A stretch of DNA of 64,000 bases from Acidobacteriaceae bacterium KBS 83 (GCA_000381585.1 KB906735.1:292566-356565); one strand, 5' to 3'. Shown: positions 54,563-63,698, numbered from the stretch's first letter. Numbers and translations are program-made. The notes: a model not told the origin generated them from the letters alone.

Positions 54563-54713
54563 CTAAGACTCGTCGAGTTCGGCAACAGCGCTGGCACTGC
54601 GGCCACCGGGGCCTCGCTTCAGCGGTACCCGCACCCCCGCGTCCGGCTTCGCCGGATGGAGGGGCGTTGCGTCCGGTTAAGAGGTCCCGCAGACGCTGGA
54701 GTATGCGCTTCAT
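54563..54713 (-). pseudogene. Short frameshifted reading frame (tentative)
   Basis: The minus strand starts MKRILQRLRDLLTGRNAPPS and, one frame later, continues AGVRVPLKRGPGGRSASAV and AELDES to a TAG at 54563-54565. Both parts look like one small basic acidobacterial protein with a frameshift in the linker, or a reading error in the DNA. Function unknown; low confidence. Confidence 0.3.
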
Positions 54714-54797
54714 GGGAGAAATGCTACTCCTTCGATGTACAACAAAGACAGGCAACGTTTTCGGGGGAATATGAAATTGAGAGGTCATGCCGCGTAA

Positions 54798-54974
54798 ATG
54801 CGACTTCTCGAATATCTGGTGGAGGTCTTCATACAGACCTTCGGCATCACACGGCCCACGGAGGCACAGCGCCGGCGGGTGACATTCCTGCTGGGAGGCG
54901 CGCTGTTATTCGGCGCACTGCTGGTGATCGCCGCCGGCGTGGGAATGGTGTTTTACCTGCACACTAGCCGTTGA
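54798..54974 (+). CDS. Small single-span membrane protein
   Basis: A 58-residue ORF: an amphipathic start (MRLLEYLVEVFIQTFGITRP), a basic stretch (TEAQRRRVTF) and one strong transmembrane helix (LLGGALLFGALLVIAAGVGM). Orientation suggests N-inside. GAGGTC lies upstream at moderate distance. No family recognised. Confidence 0.5.
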   Translation: MRLLEYLVEVFIQTFGITRPTEAQRRRVTFLLGGALLFGALLVIAAGVGMVFYLHTSR

Positions 54975-55140
54975 AGTGTTTCTGCTGTTACACGATACGG
55001 GCTAGCCCGCCGCCGTTTGCGTTTTTGTATATGCCCGCCGTGCAAACGCTCGCCCCGGCCACGTTTTGACATTGCATTCACGAATACTTGCTAACGAGTT
55101 TGACGGGCAGTTTAGGATTTCCGTCGGCGGTGCGTTGCAA

Positions 55141-55854
55141 ATGCGAATGCGCAATTTTCTTGTTGCGGTTTTGGGTGTTGTCGCGACAGTTGGGATGGCG
55201 GGGCGGCCGGCGATGGCGCAACAGGTGTTGACTTGCTCGTCGGATAACGGCAAGCGGAATTACTGTCCAGCAGATACGCGCGGCGGGGTGACGATGGTCC
55301 GGCAACGCAGCGATGCGCGTTGCCAGCAGGGATATAGCTGGGGCTACGACGGGCGCGGAATATGGGTGGATCGCGGCTGTCGCGCAGACTTTTCGACCAA
55401 CACCTATCGGCCGGGAGGTCCGGGTTATGGTCCGGGCGGCCCGGGCGCGGGAGTGATCACCTGCTCCTCCGATGACGGCGGGCGAAAGTATTGTCCGGCG
55501 AACACGCGCGGTGGAGTGTCGATGGTCCGGCAACGCAGCGATGCCCGTTGCCAACAGGGATACAGCTGGGGATACGACCAGCGGGGCATCTGGGTCGATC
55601 GCGGCTGTCGCGCAGACTTCAGCGTCAACACCGGCAATCGGCCAGGAGGGCCGGGGTACGGTTCGGGCGGGCAGACGATCACCTGCTCGTCGGATAGCGG
55701 CAAGCGCAACTACTGTCCTGCAGACATGCGGCGCGGCGTGCAACTGGTGAAACAACGGAGCGACGCACGTTGCACGCAGGGTTACAGCTGGGGATATGAC
55801 CAGCGGGGTATCTGGGTCGACCGTGGCTGCCGCGCCGATTTTGTGGTCCGCTGA
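55141..55854 (+). CDS. Secreted DUF3011 protein, three repeats
   Basis: A 237-residue protein: signal peptide (FLVAVLGVVATVGMAGRPAMA) and three DUF3011 modules of about 60 residues. Each has the pattern TCSSDxGxRxYCPADTRGGV, QRSDARCQQGYSWGYDxRG and IWVDRGCRADF, with four cysteines likely forming two disulfides. Pro-Gly-rich linkers (RPGGPGYGPGGPGAG) join them. The function of DUF3011 is unknown. I start at 55141 where the hydrophobic signal begins; the frame is open to 55066. The next gene encodes a four-module homologue. Confidence 0.85.
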   Translation: MRMRNFLVAVLGVVATVGMAGRPAMAQQVLTCSSDNGKRNYCPADTRGGVTMVRQRSDARCQQGYSWGYDGRGIWVDRGCRADFSTNTYRPGGPGYGPGGPGAGVITCSSDDGGRKYCPANTRGGVSMVRQRSDARCQQGYSWGYDQRGIWVDRGCRADFSVNTGNRPGGPGYGSGGQTITCSSDSGKRNYCPADMRRGVQLVKQRSDARCTQGYSWGYDQRGIWVDRGCRADFVVR

Positions 55855-55960
55855 TGGCAACAGCAAACGGCTGCTTTCGCTTCCAACGCTGTCAGCCTAT
55901 TCATCGCTCTCGTGCGCTAAATACTTGTAGCGTGCGATGCCGGCTCTGAGGAGGTTCCAT

Positions 55961-56851
55961 ATGCGCCTTCGCATTGCATCGCTTGCAACCATCGCACTCT
56001 TCCTGGGGATGACTCCACTACCCGGTTGGGCGCAGCAGACCATCACCTGCTCTTCAGATGATGGCGGTCGGCACAACTGTCCTGTCGACACGCGGGGCGG
56101 CGTGCAGATGACCAACCAGCGGAGCGGAGCAGCCTGCAAACAGGGCTACAGTTGGGGATACGACCGCACTGGCATCTGGGTAGATCACGGATGCCGCGCG
56201 GACTTCGTTGTGAACACAGGCTACGGAGCTGGTGGCGGCGGCGGTCAGACCATCACCTGCTCTTCGGACGATGGCGGGCGGCATACCTGCCCTGTCGACA
56301 CACGCGGCGGTGTGCAGATGACCAATCAGCGTAGCGGATCAGCGTGCAAACAGGGCTACAGCTGGGGATACGACCGCAACGGCATTTGGGTAGATCACGG
56401 ATGCCGCGCAGATTTTGTTGTGAACACCGGCTGGAACAACGGCGGCGGTGGCGGCGGTCAAACGATCACCTGCTCTTCCGATGATGGTGGGCGGCATACC
56501 TGCCCTGTCGATACACGCGGCGGCGTTCAGATGACTAACCAGCGTAGCGGATCCGCCTGCACGCAAGGCCAAAGCTGGGGGTACGAGCGCAACGGTATCT
56601 GGGTAGACCATGGATGCCGCGCGGATTTCACGATCAACACCGGCTGGAACAATGGTGGCGGGGGTGGCCAGACCATCACCTGCGCTTCCGATGATGGCGG
56701 GCGCCACTATTGTAATGCGGATACACGGCGCGGTGTGCAGATAACCAATCGGCGCAGCGAAGCGCATTGCGAGCAGGGCTATAGCTGGGGCTACGATCAG
56801 CGAGGCATCTGGGTGGATCATGGCTGCCGCGCCGATTTCCTGGTGCATTGA
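55961..56851 (+). CDS. Secreted DUF3011 protein, four repeats
   Basis: A 296-residue paralogue of the preceding gene: signal peptide (IASLATIALFLGMTPLPGWA) and four DUF3011 modules separated by Gly-rich linkers (GWNNGGGGGGQ). The first three modules are almost identical (TCSSDDGGRHTCPVDTRGGV, NQRSGSACKQGYSWGYDR), which suggests recent internal duplication; the last is more diverged (CNADTRRGVQITNRRSEAHC). A strong ribosome site GAGGAGG precedes the ATG at 55961. Probably an extracellular or cell-surface protein. Confidence 0.88.
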   Translation: MRLRIASLATIALFLGMTPLPGWAQQTITCSSDDGGRHNCPVDTRGGVQMTNQRSGAACKQGYSWGYDRTGIWVDHGCRADFVVNTGYGAGGGGGQTITCSSDDGGRHTCPVDTRGGVQMTNQRSGSACKQGYSWGYDRNGIWVDHGCRADFVVNTGWNNGGGGGGQTITCSSDDGGRHTCPVDTRGGVQMTNQRSGSACTQGQSWGYERNGIWVDHGCRADFTINTGWNNGGGGGQTITCASDDGGRHYCNADTRRGVQITNRRSEAHCEQGYSWGYDQRGIWVDHGCRADFLVH

Positions 56852-56889
56852 TTCGGGGGCGGGCGGTCTTCTTCGGCCGTGCTCCTATC

Positions 56890-57309
56890 TCAGCCGAATA
56901 CGAGTGTGGCTGCTCCGCCGGCGATCAGCAGGCCGCCGACTACCTTATGCGCGGTGAGTCCTTCTCCAAGAAATATCCATGCGAACAGAATGACCAGCAC
57001 CACGCTGAGTTTGTCGATGGGCGCGACGGCTGACGCAGGGCCGAGTTGCAGTGCGCGGAAGTAGCAGAGCCATGACAGGCCGGTGGCAATGCCGGAGAGC
57101 ACGAGAAACAGCCACGAGCGACTTGCGATTGCGGCGATCGCGTTGTGCCTGCCAAGCGCAATGGCGATGGCCCAGGTGAAAACCAGCACCACGGTCGTGC
57201 GGATGGCAGTGGCCAGATTGGAATCAATGCCGGCGACACCAATTTTGGCGAGAATCGCCGTTGCTGCCGCGAAGAGTGCCGAAAGAAGCGCCCAGACAAG
57301 CCATGTCAT
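56890..57309 (-). CDS. Half-size EamA-domain transporter
   Basis: A 139-residue membrane protein with one EamA domain: WALLSALFAAATAILAKIGV, TVVLVFTWAIAIALG, FLVLSGIATGLSWLCYFRAL, SVVLVILFAWIFLGEGLTA and VVGGLLIAGGAATLVFG. The block RALQLGPASAVAPIDKLSVV is the EamA signature. It must dimerise to transport. The YwzE/DMT substrate is unknown. It is 30 bp downstream of the yceH gene on the same strand and may be co-transcribed. Confidence 0.85.
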   Translation of the reverse strand: MTWLVWALLSALFAAATAILAKIGVAGIDSNLATAIRTTVVLVFTWAIAIALGRHNAIAAIASRSWLFLVLSGIATGLSWLCYFRALQLGPASAVAPIDKLSVVLVILFAWIFLGEGLTAHKVVGGLLIAGGAATLVFG

Positions 57310-57339
57310 GGATTCAGGATAGAGCGGATCGCAAAAAAT

Positions 57340-58020
57340 TCAGCTGATGAGCTGGGCCAGTTTGTCTTCAAGCGACGCGATGCGCGCACGAAGCTGCGTG
57401 ACTTCGCTCTCCAGGCTGGCGATTCGATCCGCAGTTCCCTCGCTCGCTGAATCTGCCGAATGCACGATGCGGTGCGTGCGATCAGAGTCAGCCGCTGTGG
57501 GAGCATCGGGAACCGGCGAGAGCAGATGAACATACCGCACCTCGCGCGAGCCGGGCTCGCGCGGCAGCGCACGGGCGAGAGGCGGCTCGCGTTGGGCGAG
57601 CTGTTGCAAGGTGCCGTCAACTTCATCCATGGCGGCGAAGTTGTGCATGCGTTCGCTGCGGCTGCGCAGCTCGCCCGGGGTCTGCGCTCCGCGCAGCAGC
57701 AGAACACACAGGATGGCCACCTCGCCGCGGCGCAGATTGAAAACCTCTCCGACATGGTGCGCATATTTGGCGACCCGGCTCTCCGTGCCGCGTACCGGCG
57801 CGGCGAGCCCAATGTCTTCGAGCTCATGCAGTGCCATGCGCACTTCGTCTTCGCTCAGCTCCATCACCGGGTGGCGGCTGGTGCGCTGGTTGCAGGCATT
57901 GGTCAGGGCCAATAGCGAGAGAGGGTAGTACTCCGGGGTGGTGGTCTCCTTCTCCAGCAGAGAGCCCAAGACACGAGCGGCGGCCGCGGAGAGATGCATC
58001 GGTGAATCCGGCATGAACAT
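57340..58020 (-). CDS. YceH/DUF480 protein
   Basis: A 226-residue protein of the UPF0502/DUF480 family (tandem winged helices). Signature: ARVLGSLLEKETTTPEYYPL, TNACNQRTSRHPVMELSEDE, VFNLRRGEVAILCVLLLRGA, QTPGELRSRSERMH. The C-terminus has a short coiled coil (RIASLESEVTQLRARIASLE). The ATG at 58020 has AAGGAG upstream; an in-frame start at 58065 is less likely. Function is not established; the fold suggests nucleic-acid binding. Confidence 0.92.
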   Translation of the reverse strand: MFMPDSPMHLSAAAARVLGSLLEKETTTPEYYPLSLLALTNACNQRTSRHPVMELSEDEVRMALHELEDIGLAAPVRGTESRVAKYAHHVGEVFNLRRGEVAILCVLLLRGAQTPGELRSRSERMHNFAAMDEVDGTLQQLAQREPPLARALPREPGSREVRYVHLLSPVPDAPTAADSDRTHRIVHSADSASEGTADRIASLESEVTQLRARIASLEDKLAQLIS

Positions 58021-58096
58021 TGCTCCTTGCACCCACCTTAGACCAATCGCGGTGCTCCGGCGCATCGAGCAGAGAAGTCTCGTACTCTAAAGAGGA

Positions 58097-59287
58097 ATGC
58101 CAAGTTCGACACTATCCGCGCCGGCACGTGCAAAGACCGCGCAGCGCGCCGTGGCAGCGTACTTCCTGGCAAACGGAGTGGTGATGGGGGCGTGGGTGCC
58201 GCACGTGCCGGACAGGGCGCGCGAGCTGCGTCTGGATCCGGGCACGCTGGGCTGGGCGCTGCTGGCCAGTGGGCTGGGCGCGGTGCTGGCAATGCCGCTT
58301 GCCGGACGTATGACCGCGCGGCTCGGCAGCCGGGCTGTGAGCCGTGTGTCGGGCATTGCCTTCCCTGTCACGCTGAGCGCAGTGACGCTGGCGCCGACGG
58401 CGTGGCTGATGACCCTGGCCTTACTGTGCTTCGGTATCGCGGGCGCGAGCATGGACGTGGCGATGAATGCGCAGGGCATTGCTGTCGAAGAGCAGCTCGG
58501 CGAGCGCACTATCTCGCGGCTGCATGGCATGTGGAGTATCGGAGGATTCGTCGGGTCCGCCATCACCAGCTTCGCGCTGTCGCGGCAGCTGCCGGCGTGG
58601 GCCATCGTTCTCAGCTTCTCGGTATTGATCGTGTTGCTGGTTGTGGCCGCGACACAGTCTCTCTTCTCGCGTGAGGAAGAGGGTCTGCACGACCAGCCGC
58701 ATGCATTGCGGCCGCATGGTCAACTTTTGCTGCTGGGCCTGGTGGCCTTTGTCTCGATGGTCTGCGAAGGCTCGATTGCCGACTGGAGCGGACTCTATCT
58801 GCGGGTGGTTCGCGATGCGGGTCTTGGCGTATCGGGGTACGGATATGCTGCTTTCGCCGCGCTGATGGTCACGGGGCGCTTGTCGGGAGACTCCATCGTG
58901 GCGCGGTACGGCGAAGAGCGGACGCTGCTGGCAGGGGGGCTGCTGGCCGCAGCAGGTTTAGCAGTCGTGGTAGGGTCCGGCTGGCAGCATTTGACGAGCG
59001 CGCTGTGGTGGCTGCTTGGATTCGCACTGGTGGGCGCCGGCCTGGCCAACGGCTCGCCGGTGATTTACCGCACAGCGGGCCGCGTCCGCGATGTACCCGC
59101 CGGCGCGGGGATTGCAACCACGGTTGGGATTGGTTACGCCGGGTTGCTGGCCGGGCCGCCCGGACTTGGCTTCGTGGGAAAGCATGCCGGACTCACATCG
59201 ATCCTGCTATGTGTCATGGCGCTGTGCTGTGTCATGGCGTACGGCTCGCGGCTGGTGCGCGGACTTACAGTTCCAACGGCGTCGTGA
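58097..59287 (+). CDS. MFS transporter, YbjJ-like
   Basis: A 396-residue 12-span protein. MDVAMNAQGIAVEEQLGER is diagnostic of YbjJ/MFS_4-like members, and HGMWSIGGFVGSAITSFAL and CEGSIADWSGLYLRVVRDAG follow as expected. GRLSGDSIVARYGEERTLLA is the second-half motif. Substrate unknown. It starts 31 bp after divergent yceH's leader and has GGAATG only as a weak ribosome site. Confidence 0.88.
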   Translation: MPSSTLSAPARAKTAQRAVAAYFLANGVVMGAWVPHVPDRARELRLDPGTLGWALLASGLGAVLAMPLAGRMTARLGSRAVSRVSGIAFPVTLSAVTLAPTAWLMTLALLCFGIAGASMDVAMNAQGIAVEEQLGERTISRLHGMWSIGGFVGSAITSFALSRQLPAWAIVLSFSVLIVLLVVAATQSLFSREEEGLHDQPHALRPHGQLLLLGLVAFVSMVCEGSIADWSGLYLRVVRDAGLGVSGYGYAAFAALMVTGRLSGDSIVARYGEERTLLAGGLLAAAGLAVVVGSGWQHLTSALWWLLGFALVGAGLANGSPVIYRTAGRVRDVPAGAGIATTVGIGYAGLLAGPPGLGFVGKHAGLTSILLCVMALCCVMAYGSRLVRGLTVPTAS

Positions 59288-59294
59288 TCCGCGC

Positions 59295-60179
59295 CTATTG
59301 TGCCGCGGGCGCCATCCACTGATTCTGCTGCATCCAGCTTTCGAGCAGCAGAGTCCAGAGGTGCAGCGGCGGCAGATGTTCTGCGAGGTCCACGCCGTGA
59401 TGGCCGTGCTCGAACATATGAAACTCGACCGGTACGCCCGCGCGCTGGCACGCCGCCACATAAAGCATGCTGTTTTGCGACGGCACGACGTCGTCGTCGT
59501 TGGTGGTGAAGACGAAGGCAGGAGGGCTGGTCGATGTTACGTGATCTTCGGCGGAGAGCAGAGCGACCTGGGCGGGATCGGGCATTGGACCGAGCAAGTG
59601 CTGCCGCGAATCCGCCTGTCCGAATTGAGTCTTCATGCCGATGACGGGATAGGCGAGGATGACGAAGTCGGGACGATCACTTGCGTGCTCGACGGGATCC
59701 GGACTGGCGGGCACGCCATTGTCAGAGAGCGTGGCGAGAATACTCGCGATGTGGCCACCGGCCGAAAAGCCCCACGCGCCCAGATGGTCCGGCGAAAAGC
59801 CGAAGTCAGCGGCCTTGCCGCGCAGCAGCCGCATGGCACGCTCGGCATCATCGATGGGCGCAGGGTAGCGGTAGGGCGCAACACGATAGTGCAGTACGAA
59901 GGCAGCAACACCGCGCTGCGCGAGCCACTCCGCAGGTGCGGCGCCTTCGCGGTCCGCCACGACCTTGCTGTAGCCGCCGCCGGGAATTACCAGGACGGCA
60001 GAGTGCGTGGGATTGGCGGCGGGAAGATAGACATCGATCGTGGGACGATCCGCGACGGCGTGACCGAGCGCTCCGGGCACGGCGCCGGGGTAGACATTGA
60101 GAGTCTTTGCGGGGACGGATTGTGCGTGCAGCAGGACGGAGCTACATGCAGACAGGAGCAGCAAGGCAAAGAGGCGCAT
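59295..60179 (-). CDS. Exported alpha/beta hydrolase (acetyl-xylan-esterase/BD-FAE-like)
   Basis: A 294-residue secreted hydrolase. Signal peptide MRLFALLLLSACSSVLLHAQ with cleavage after HAQ. The oxyanion region VIPGGGY, nucleophile elbow GFSAGGHIAS, Asp region FVFTTNDDDVVP, and catalytic His in FEHGHHGVDL are all present. Typical reaction: deacetylation of acetylated xylan or related esters. The start is placed at 60179 where the signal begins; the frame opens to 60257 and overlaps the next gene. It is convergent with the YbjJ-like MFS. Confidence 0.88.
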   Translation of the reverse strand: MRLFALLLLSACSSVLLHAQSVPAKTLNVYPGAVPGALGHAVADRPTIDVYLPAANPTHSAVLVIPGGGYSKVVADREGAAPAEWLAQRGVAAFVLHYRVAPYRYPAPIDDAERAMRLLRGKAADFGFSPDHLGAWGFSAGGHIASILATLSDNGVPASPDPVEHASDRPDFVILAYPVIGMKTQFGQADSRQHLLGPMPDPAQVALLSAEDHVTSTSPPAFVFTTNDDDVVPSQNSMLYVAACQRAGVPVEFHMFEHGHHGVDLAEHLPPLHLWTLLLESWMQQNQWMAPAAQ

Positions 60180-60237
60180 TGCGGCAAGTGTAACTGTGTT
60201 TTCCCGGATGATGCGGTGATGGCGAAATCGTAGAGTG

Positions 60238-61488
60238 CTACGCCGTGATCTCCGCACCGCGGGATTCGCGCGCGAATGACATCACGATCGCGATAAATAG
60301 CGCAACGGCAATGGTCGTGACTGCCAGCACAGGACCATAGCTGCCGTAGTGCTCCGCGGCGCGCGCCTGGATATTCGTAATCTTCGACGCGATGAGATTG
60401 CCCAACTGGTAGACCACGCCGGGAAAGGTGGCACGGACGGGCCCTGGCGAAATCTCGCTAAGATAGACCGGTACAACGCCCCAGGCACCCTGCACCATGA
60501 ATTGCAGCAGGAACGCTCCAGATGCGAGAGCAATGCGCCCATGCGCCAGCATAGCCAGCGGCGTGACGGGAATGGCGAGCAACGCCGCGGTGATGATGGC
60601 GCGCTTTCTTCCCCATCGCTCCGAGAGCATGCCAAAGACGATGCCGCCCATGATTGCTCCAAGCGCGAGCACGATACCGATCGCCCCTACCGTATGCGCA
60701 TCGAAGTGATGATCGCTCTGCAGGAAGAGCGGGTGATTATCCTGGCTGCCGTGGCTGAAGGCGTTAAAGCCGGACATGAGCAGAACAAGGAACAGGAAGA
60801 GTGGCAAATAGCCGCGAATGCCCTGCCATAGTCCGGAAAAGGACATTCCAGTGCCGCGTGCTGCTCTACCCTTCTGCCACGCGGGGGATTCTTCGACTTT
60901 GAAAGCGATGTAGCCTGCGACCAGCGCGGGCATTGCGCCAACGATGAACATACCGCGCCATCCCACAGTTTGGAACAGCAATCCAAAGACCGCTGCAGCC
61001 ACCAGATAACCGACGGCGTAGCCTTCCTGCAAAAAACCGGAGAAGAATCCGCGATTTTCCTTTGGCAGCGTTTCAAAGGCCATCGCAGCGCCGACGCCCC
61101 ATTCACCACCCATGGCGATGCCGAACAGCGCCCGCAGAACCAGCAGAACATGGAGCGACGGCGTAAAGGCGCAGGCCAGTTCCAACACGGAATAACAAAG
61201 AATATTGACCATCAACGTTGGCCGCCGTCCGAAGCGATCCGCCATCCAACCGAACAGGAGCGCGCCCAGAGGACGGAAGGCTAGCGTCAGGAAATACGCC
61301 TCGGTAACGGCGCTCTTGGCGACCTTGAAGTCTGTCGCAACGGCGGATACACAAAAAACCAGGATGAAGTAGTCGAAGGCATCCAGAGACCAGCCGAGGA
61401 AACAAGCGGCGAAGGCGTGGCGCTGCCTTGCGGTCAGGGTCCGGAATGGGGCGAAGAAGTTCACCAATGAAGGCCAGCATAGCAGCAA
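60238..61488 (-). CDS. MFS transporter, sialate/lactate:H+ symporter (SHS)-like
   Basis: A 416-residue 12-span transporter. AACFLGWSLDAFDYFILVFC is the SHS family's first span with its acidic pair. LFGWMADRFGRRPTLMVNIL, RALFGIAMGGEWGVGAAMAF, and SGFLQEGYAVGYLVAAAVFG are further signatures. It would import a monocarboxylate or sialate-like acid with protons. It is upstream of the esterase gene (59 bp apart in the same direction), suggesting co-transcription. Confidence 0.88.
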   Translation of the reverse strand: MLLCWPSLVNFFAPFRTLTARQRHAFAACFLGWSLDAFDYFILVFCVSAVATDFKVAKSAVTEAYFLTLAFRPLGALLFGWMADRFGRRPTLMVNILCYSVLELACAFTPSLHVLLVLRALFGIAMGGEWGVGAAMAFETLPKENRGFFSGFLQEGYAVGYLVAAAVFGLLFQTVGWRGMFIVGAMPALVAGYIAFKVEESPAWQKGRAARGTGMSFSGLWQGIRGYLPLFLFLVLLMSGFNAFSHGSQDNHPLFLQSDHHFDAHTVGAIGIVLALGAIMGGIVFGMLSERWGRKRAIITAALLAIPVTPLAMLAHGRIALASGAFLLQFMVQGAWGVVPVYLSEISPGPVRATFPGVVYQLGNLIASKITNIQARAAEHYGSYGPVLAVTTIAVALFIAIVMSFARESRGAEITA

Positions 61489-61566
61489 GTTTTTGACGAA
61501 TTTTTTACTCGCGATACTGATATTCAGTCATTCGCCACTGGAAACGCATCCCAACGAGCGTGGATC

Positions 61567-62184
61567 ATGCAGTCAGAGTCCCCTCGTTCAGCGATTTCTT
61601 GCCAAGCGACAGCAACCGCAACGCAAGTGCAAAGAACTTCGCTGCGAAAGGAGATGCCAGTGGAGAGATCGCTCGAGTCCAACCCCGAAGAGGTTGAGCC
61701 CTCTAACAATCCTGCGGAGGTGGCGCTTGCCAAGGTGGAGTGGGTTGCCGAGCGTCTCCGGCGGGAGATTCATCTGGTGCTGCGCGCGCGGGGTATGACG
61801 TTGACCCAGTACAACGTCCTGCGAACTCTTTACCGGGATGGAATGAATGGACTCACCTGCTCGGAGCTAGGCGCCCGATTGGTGGGTACAGACCCAGATA
61901 TTACGCGGCTCCTTGACCGATTGGCGCTGCATCGACTGGTGCGGCGTCAGCGGGACGCGCGCGACCGTCGCGCAGTGCTGACAGAGATCACCGAAGAGGG
62001 CCGGCGACTTGTGGACTCTGTTATTCCAATGCTGGATCAGCGAATTCGCGGGCTATTCGAGCATATGACGCCGGAACGCCTGCAATTACTGATCGATCTG
62101 CTGGATGAAGCGATTGAACCGATAAGCCGGCATGATCGCGCGCGGCAAACAGGCGCCCAATCAGCAGCTACTCGAGCGAGTTGA
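61567..62184 (+). CDS. MarR-family transcriptional regulator
   Basis: A 205-residue MarR protein. The winged helix is TQYNVLRTLYRDGMNGLTCS, then LGARLVGTDPDITRLLDRLA and the wing VRRQRDARDRRAVLTEITEE. An N-terminal 45-residue Ser/Glu-rich extension is not conserved, so the start may be further downstream (61654, MPVERSLES, has AAGGAG just before it). It is divergent from the SHS-type transporter and a candidate regulator of it. Confidence 0.88.
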   Translation: MQSESPRSAISCQATATATQVQRTSLRKEMPVERSLESNPEEVEPSNNPAEVALAKVEWVAERLRREIHLVLRARGMTLTQYNVLRTLYRDGMNGLTCSELGARLVGTDPDITRLLDRLALHRLVRRQRDARDRRAVLTEITEEGRRLVDSVIPMLDQRIRGLFEHMTPERLQLLIDLLDEAIEPISRHDRARQTGAQSAATRAS

Positions 62185-62248
62185 AGCAGAGGGAAGACAT
62201 CCGGAAGAAGCTGGTCCTTCCGGATGCGAACGATCGATTGGGGTTAAG

Positions 62249-63058
62249 CTATTTTTCCGCAGGCGCGGACTGATGCGCGGGCATTGGGGTGAGAACTGCG
62301 TCGCCACCTTCGGCATTCACCGAGCCGTCAGCAAATTTCTTATGCAGTTGGTGATGCAGGCAATAGAGTGCCAATTCGAGCCGGTCTGAAACGCCGAGTT
62401 TGTCGTAGATCTTGCGCAGATAGTTCTTGATGACCTGTTCAGTCGTACCGAGCTGATAGGCAATTTCTTTGTTGCGCTTGCCCTGCGTGATGCAGGTAAT
62501 GATCGCCATCTCTTTGGGTGACAGACGGGGCTGGCTCTTCGGACTGGTCAAAGCAGTCGCCTGAGAGCGGTAGGCTTCGATTACCCAGTTGACGGATTGA
62601 TTGTCGATCCAGGTTTCACCTTGTGCGATCTTGCGGACGCATTTCACCAGCAGATCCGGCGAGATCGACCGTGGGATGATGCCCCGCACCCCGCGGCGAT
62701 AGAGCTCGACCGTGTTCTGTTCGTCTGTCGAAACGGCCTGAATGATGATTTTGACTTGAGGGTTGCGACGCACGATCGCGGGAATGGCATCCGTGGTACC
62801 CGTGATCAGACCGCCTTCAAGGATTACCAAATCGGTCGGGAATCTCTGAATGGCCGCCTCCAGATTCTGGAGGTTATCGACCTGTGCAACCACCCGGATG
62901 TCATCTTCGAGGGCAAAGATCTTGCGCATGCCGACACGATAGATGGCCTGCGAATCCGCAAGAATAATGCGGACGATGTTGGGTTCGGTCGATGCGCTGG
63001 GCTCGACTGGTTCGTCGTGAATGGTCTCGTCAAGCATGTCCGGCTTGGCTGCGCTCAT
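62249..63058 (-). CDS. NarL-type regulator with a degenerate receiver
   Basis: A 269-residue protein: N-terminal receiver-like domain (about 28-145) and C-terminal LuxR HTH (about 178-240; LSPKEMAIITCITQGKRNKE, LGTTEQVIKNYLRKIYDKLG). The receiver has IILADSQAIYRVGM but lacks the phosphoacceptor Asp (Glu in DLVILEGGL) and the conserved Lys (Arg in GIIPRS). It should therefore act without phosphotransfer, perhaps via ligand or protein contact. A poorly structured C-terminal tail follows. It is 8 bp after the PilZ gene and almost certainly translationally coupled to it. Confidence 0.85.
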   Translation of the reverse strand: MSAAKPDMLDETIHDEPVEPSASTEPNIVRIILADSQAIYRVGMRKIFALEDDIRVVAQVDNLQNLEAAIQRFPTDLVILEGGLITGTTDAIPAIVRRNPQVKIIIQAVSTDEQNTVELYRRGVRGIIPRSISPDLLVKCVRKIAQGETWIDNQSVNWVIEAYRSQATALTSPKSQPRLSPKEMAIITCITQGKRNKEIAYQLGTTEQVIKNYLRKIYDKLGVSDRLELALYCLHHQLHKKFADGSVNAEGGDAVLTPMPAHQSAPAEK

Positions 63059-63066
63059 AGGCAATT

Positions 63067-63405
63067 CTACTGACTGAAGTAATATTCGTCGATAACTGCT
63101 GCGGCACGCCAGCAGGTGTCGCTGGTGTTGCAGCGTACCACACGTCCGGTGCAGTGAACTACTACGTCGGTCGGGGTTCCCATGGCCTCTGCCGGCATCT
63201 TCATTGTAAAGCGCACTTGCGTCTGGACTTCGAGTGGACGGGGGAGAGTGAATGCGACCCCGGTGGCAGATATGTTCTCTGTCATCGCGGCAATCTCTCC
63301 CGTCGCGGTAAAGAGTCGCAGTGGTATCTGAAGCGGAAAGCGAACTGCATTTCTCAGCTCAACCGGGGCATCCGCTTTTGCCTGTGCCGAGAGTGCTGGG
63401 GTCAT
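63067..63405 (-). CDS. PilZ-domain protein
   Basis: A 112-residue single PilZ domain. Both c-di-GMP contact motifs are present: RxxxR in RNAVRFPL and N/DxSxxG in ENISATGVAF. The beta-barrel continues with LEVQTQVRFTMKMPAEAMGT and ends at TAG. It would bind cyclic di-GMP in the cytoplasm. The start MTPALSAQ (63405) fits the length; the frame is open to 63486. It is the first gene of a two-gene operon with the pseudo-receiver regulator, a plausible c-di-GMP-responsive switch. Confidence 0.85.
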   Translation of the reverse strand: MTPALSAQAKADAPVELRNAVRFPLQIPLRLFTATGEIAAMTENISATGVAFTLPRPLEVQTQVRFTMKMPAEAMGTPTDVVVHCTGRVVRCNTSDTCWRAAAVIDEYYFSQ

Positions 63406-63683
63406 GTCGTCACTATATGTTTGCCATTGCGCGTCGGCACATCCCACGAAAAGAGTAGCGGAAGGCACACCAAGGGAAGGCTGCATATCCCCAAGTGACT
63501 GTTCTACTCCGTAGTGCTTAATTCAGATAACGACTCTGCTGTCCGCGAAATGCTAAATCAAGTACATCGGTAATATTACCAGTCTTCGTGGCATTAAATT
63601 CCACCAAAGTTGTAGCGGGGTCAGGCAACCTCCACTAAGGTTCGTAATACGTAGGCGATACGCCACGTGCACCAAAGACCCTT

Positions 63684-63690
63684 GGGGAGG
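63684..63690 (+). promoter_or_regulatory. Strong ribosome binding site of the repeat-protein gene
   Basis: GGGGAGG, 8 bp before the ATG at 63699. It fixes the start of the repeat-protein gene and argues for efficient translation. Confidence 0.75.
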
Positions 63691-63698
63691 CCCTTTTT

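Noticed and set aside
55078..55866. 262-codon minus-strand frame over the first DUF3011 gene
   Set aside because: Antisense of repeats; the plus strand has signal peptide and conserved cysteines.
59091..60233. 380-codon plus-strand frame
   Set aside because: Covers the esterase-like gene in antisense and the end of the MFS gene; no recognisable domain.
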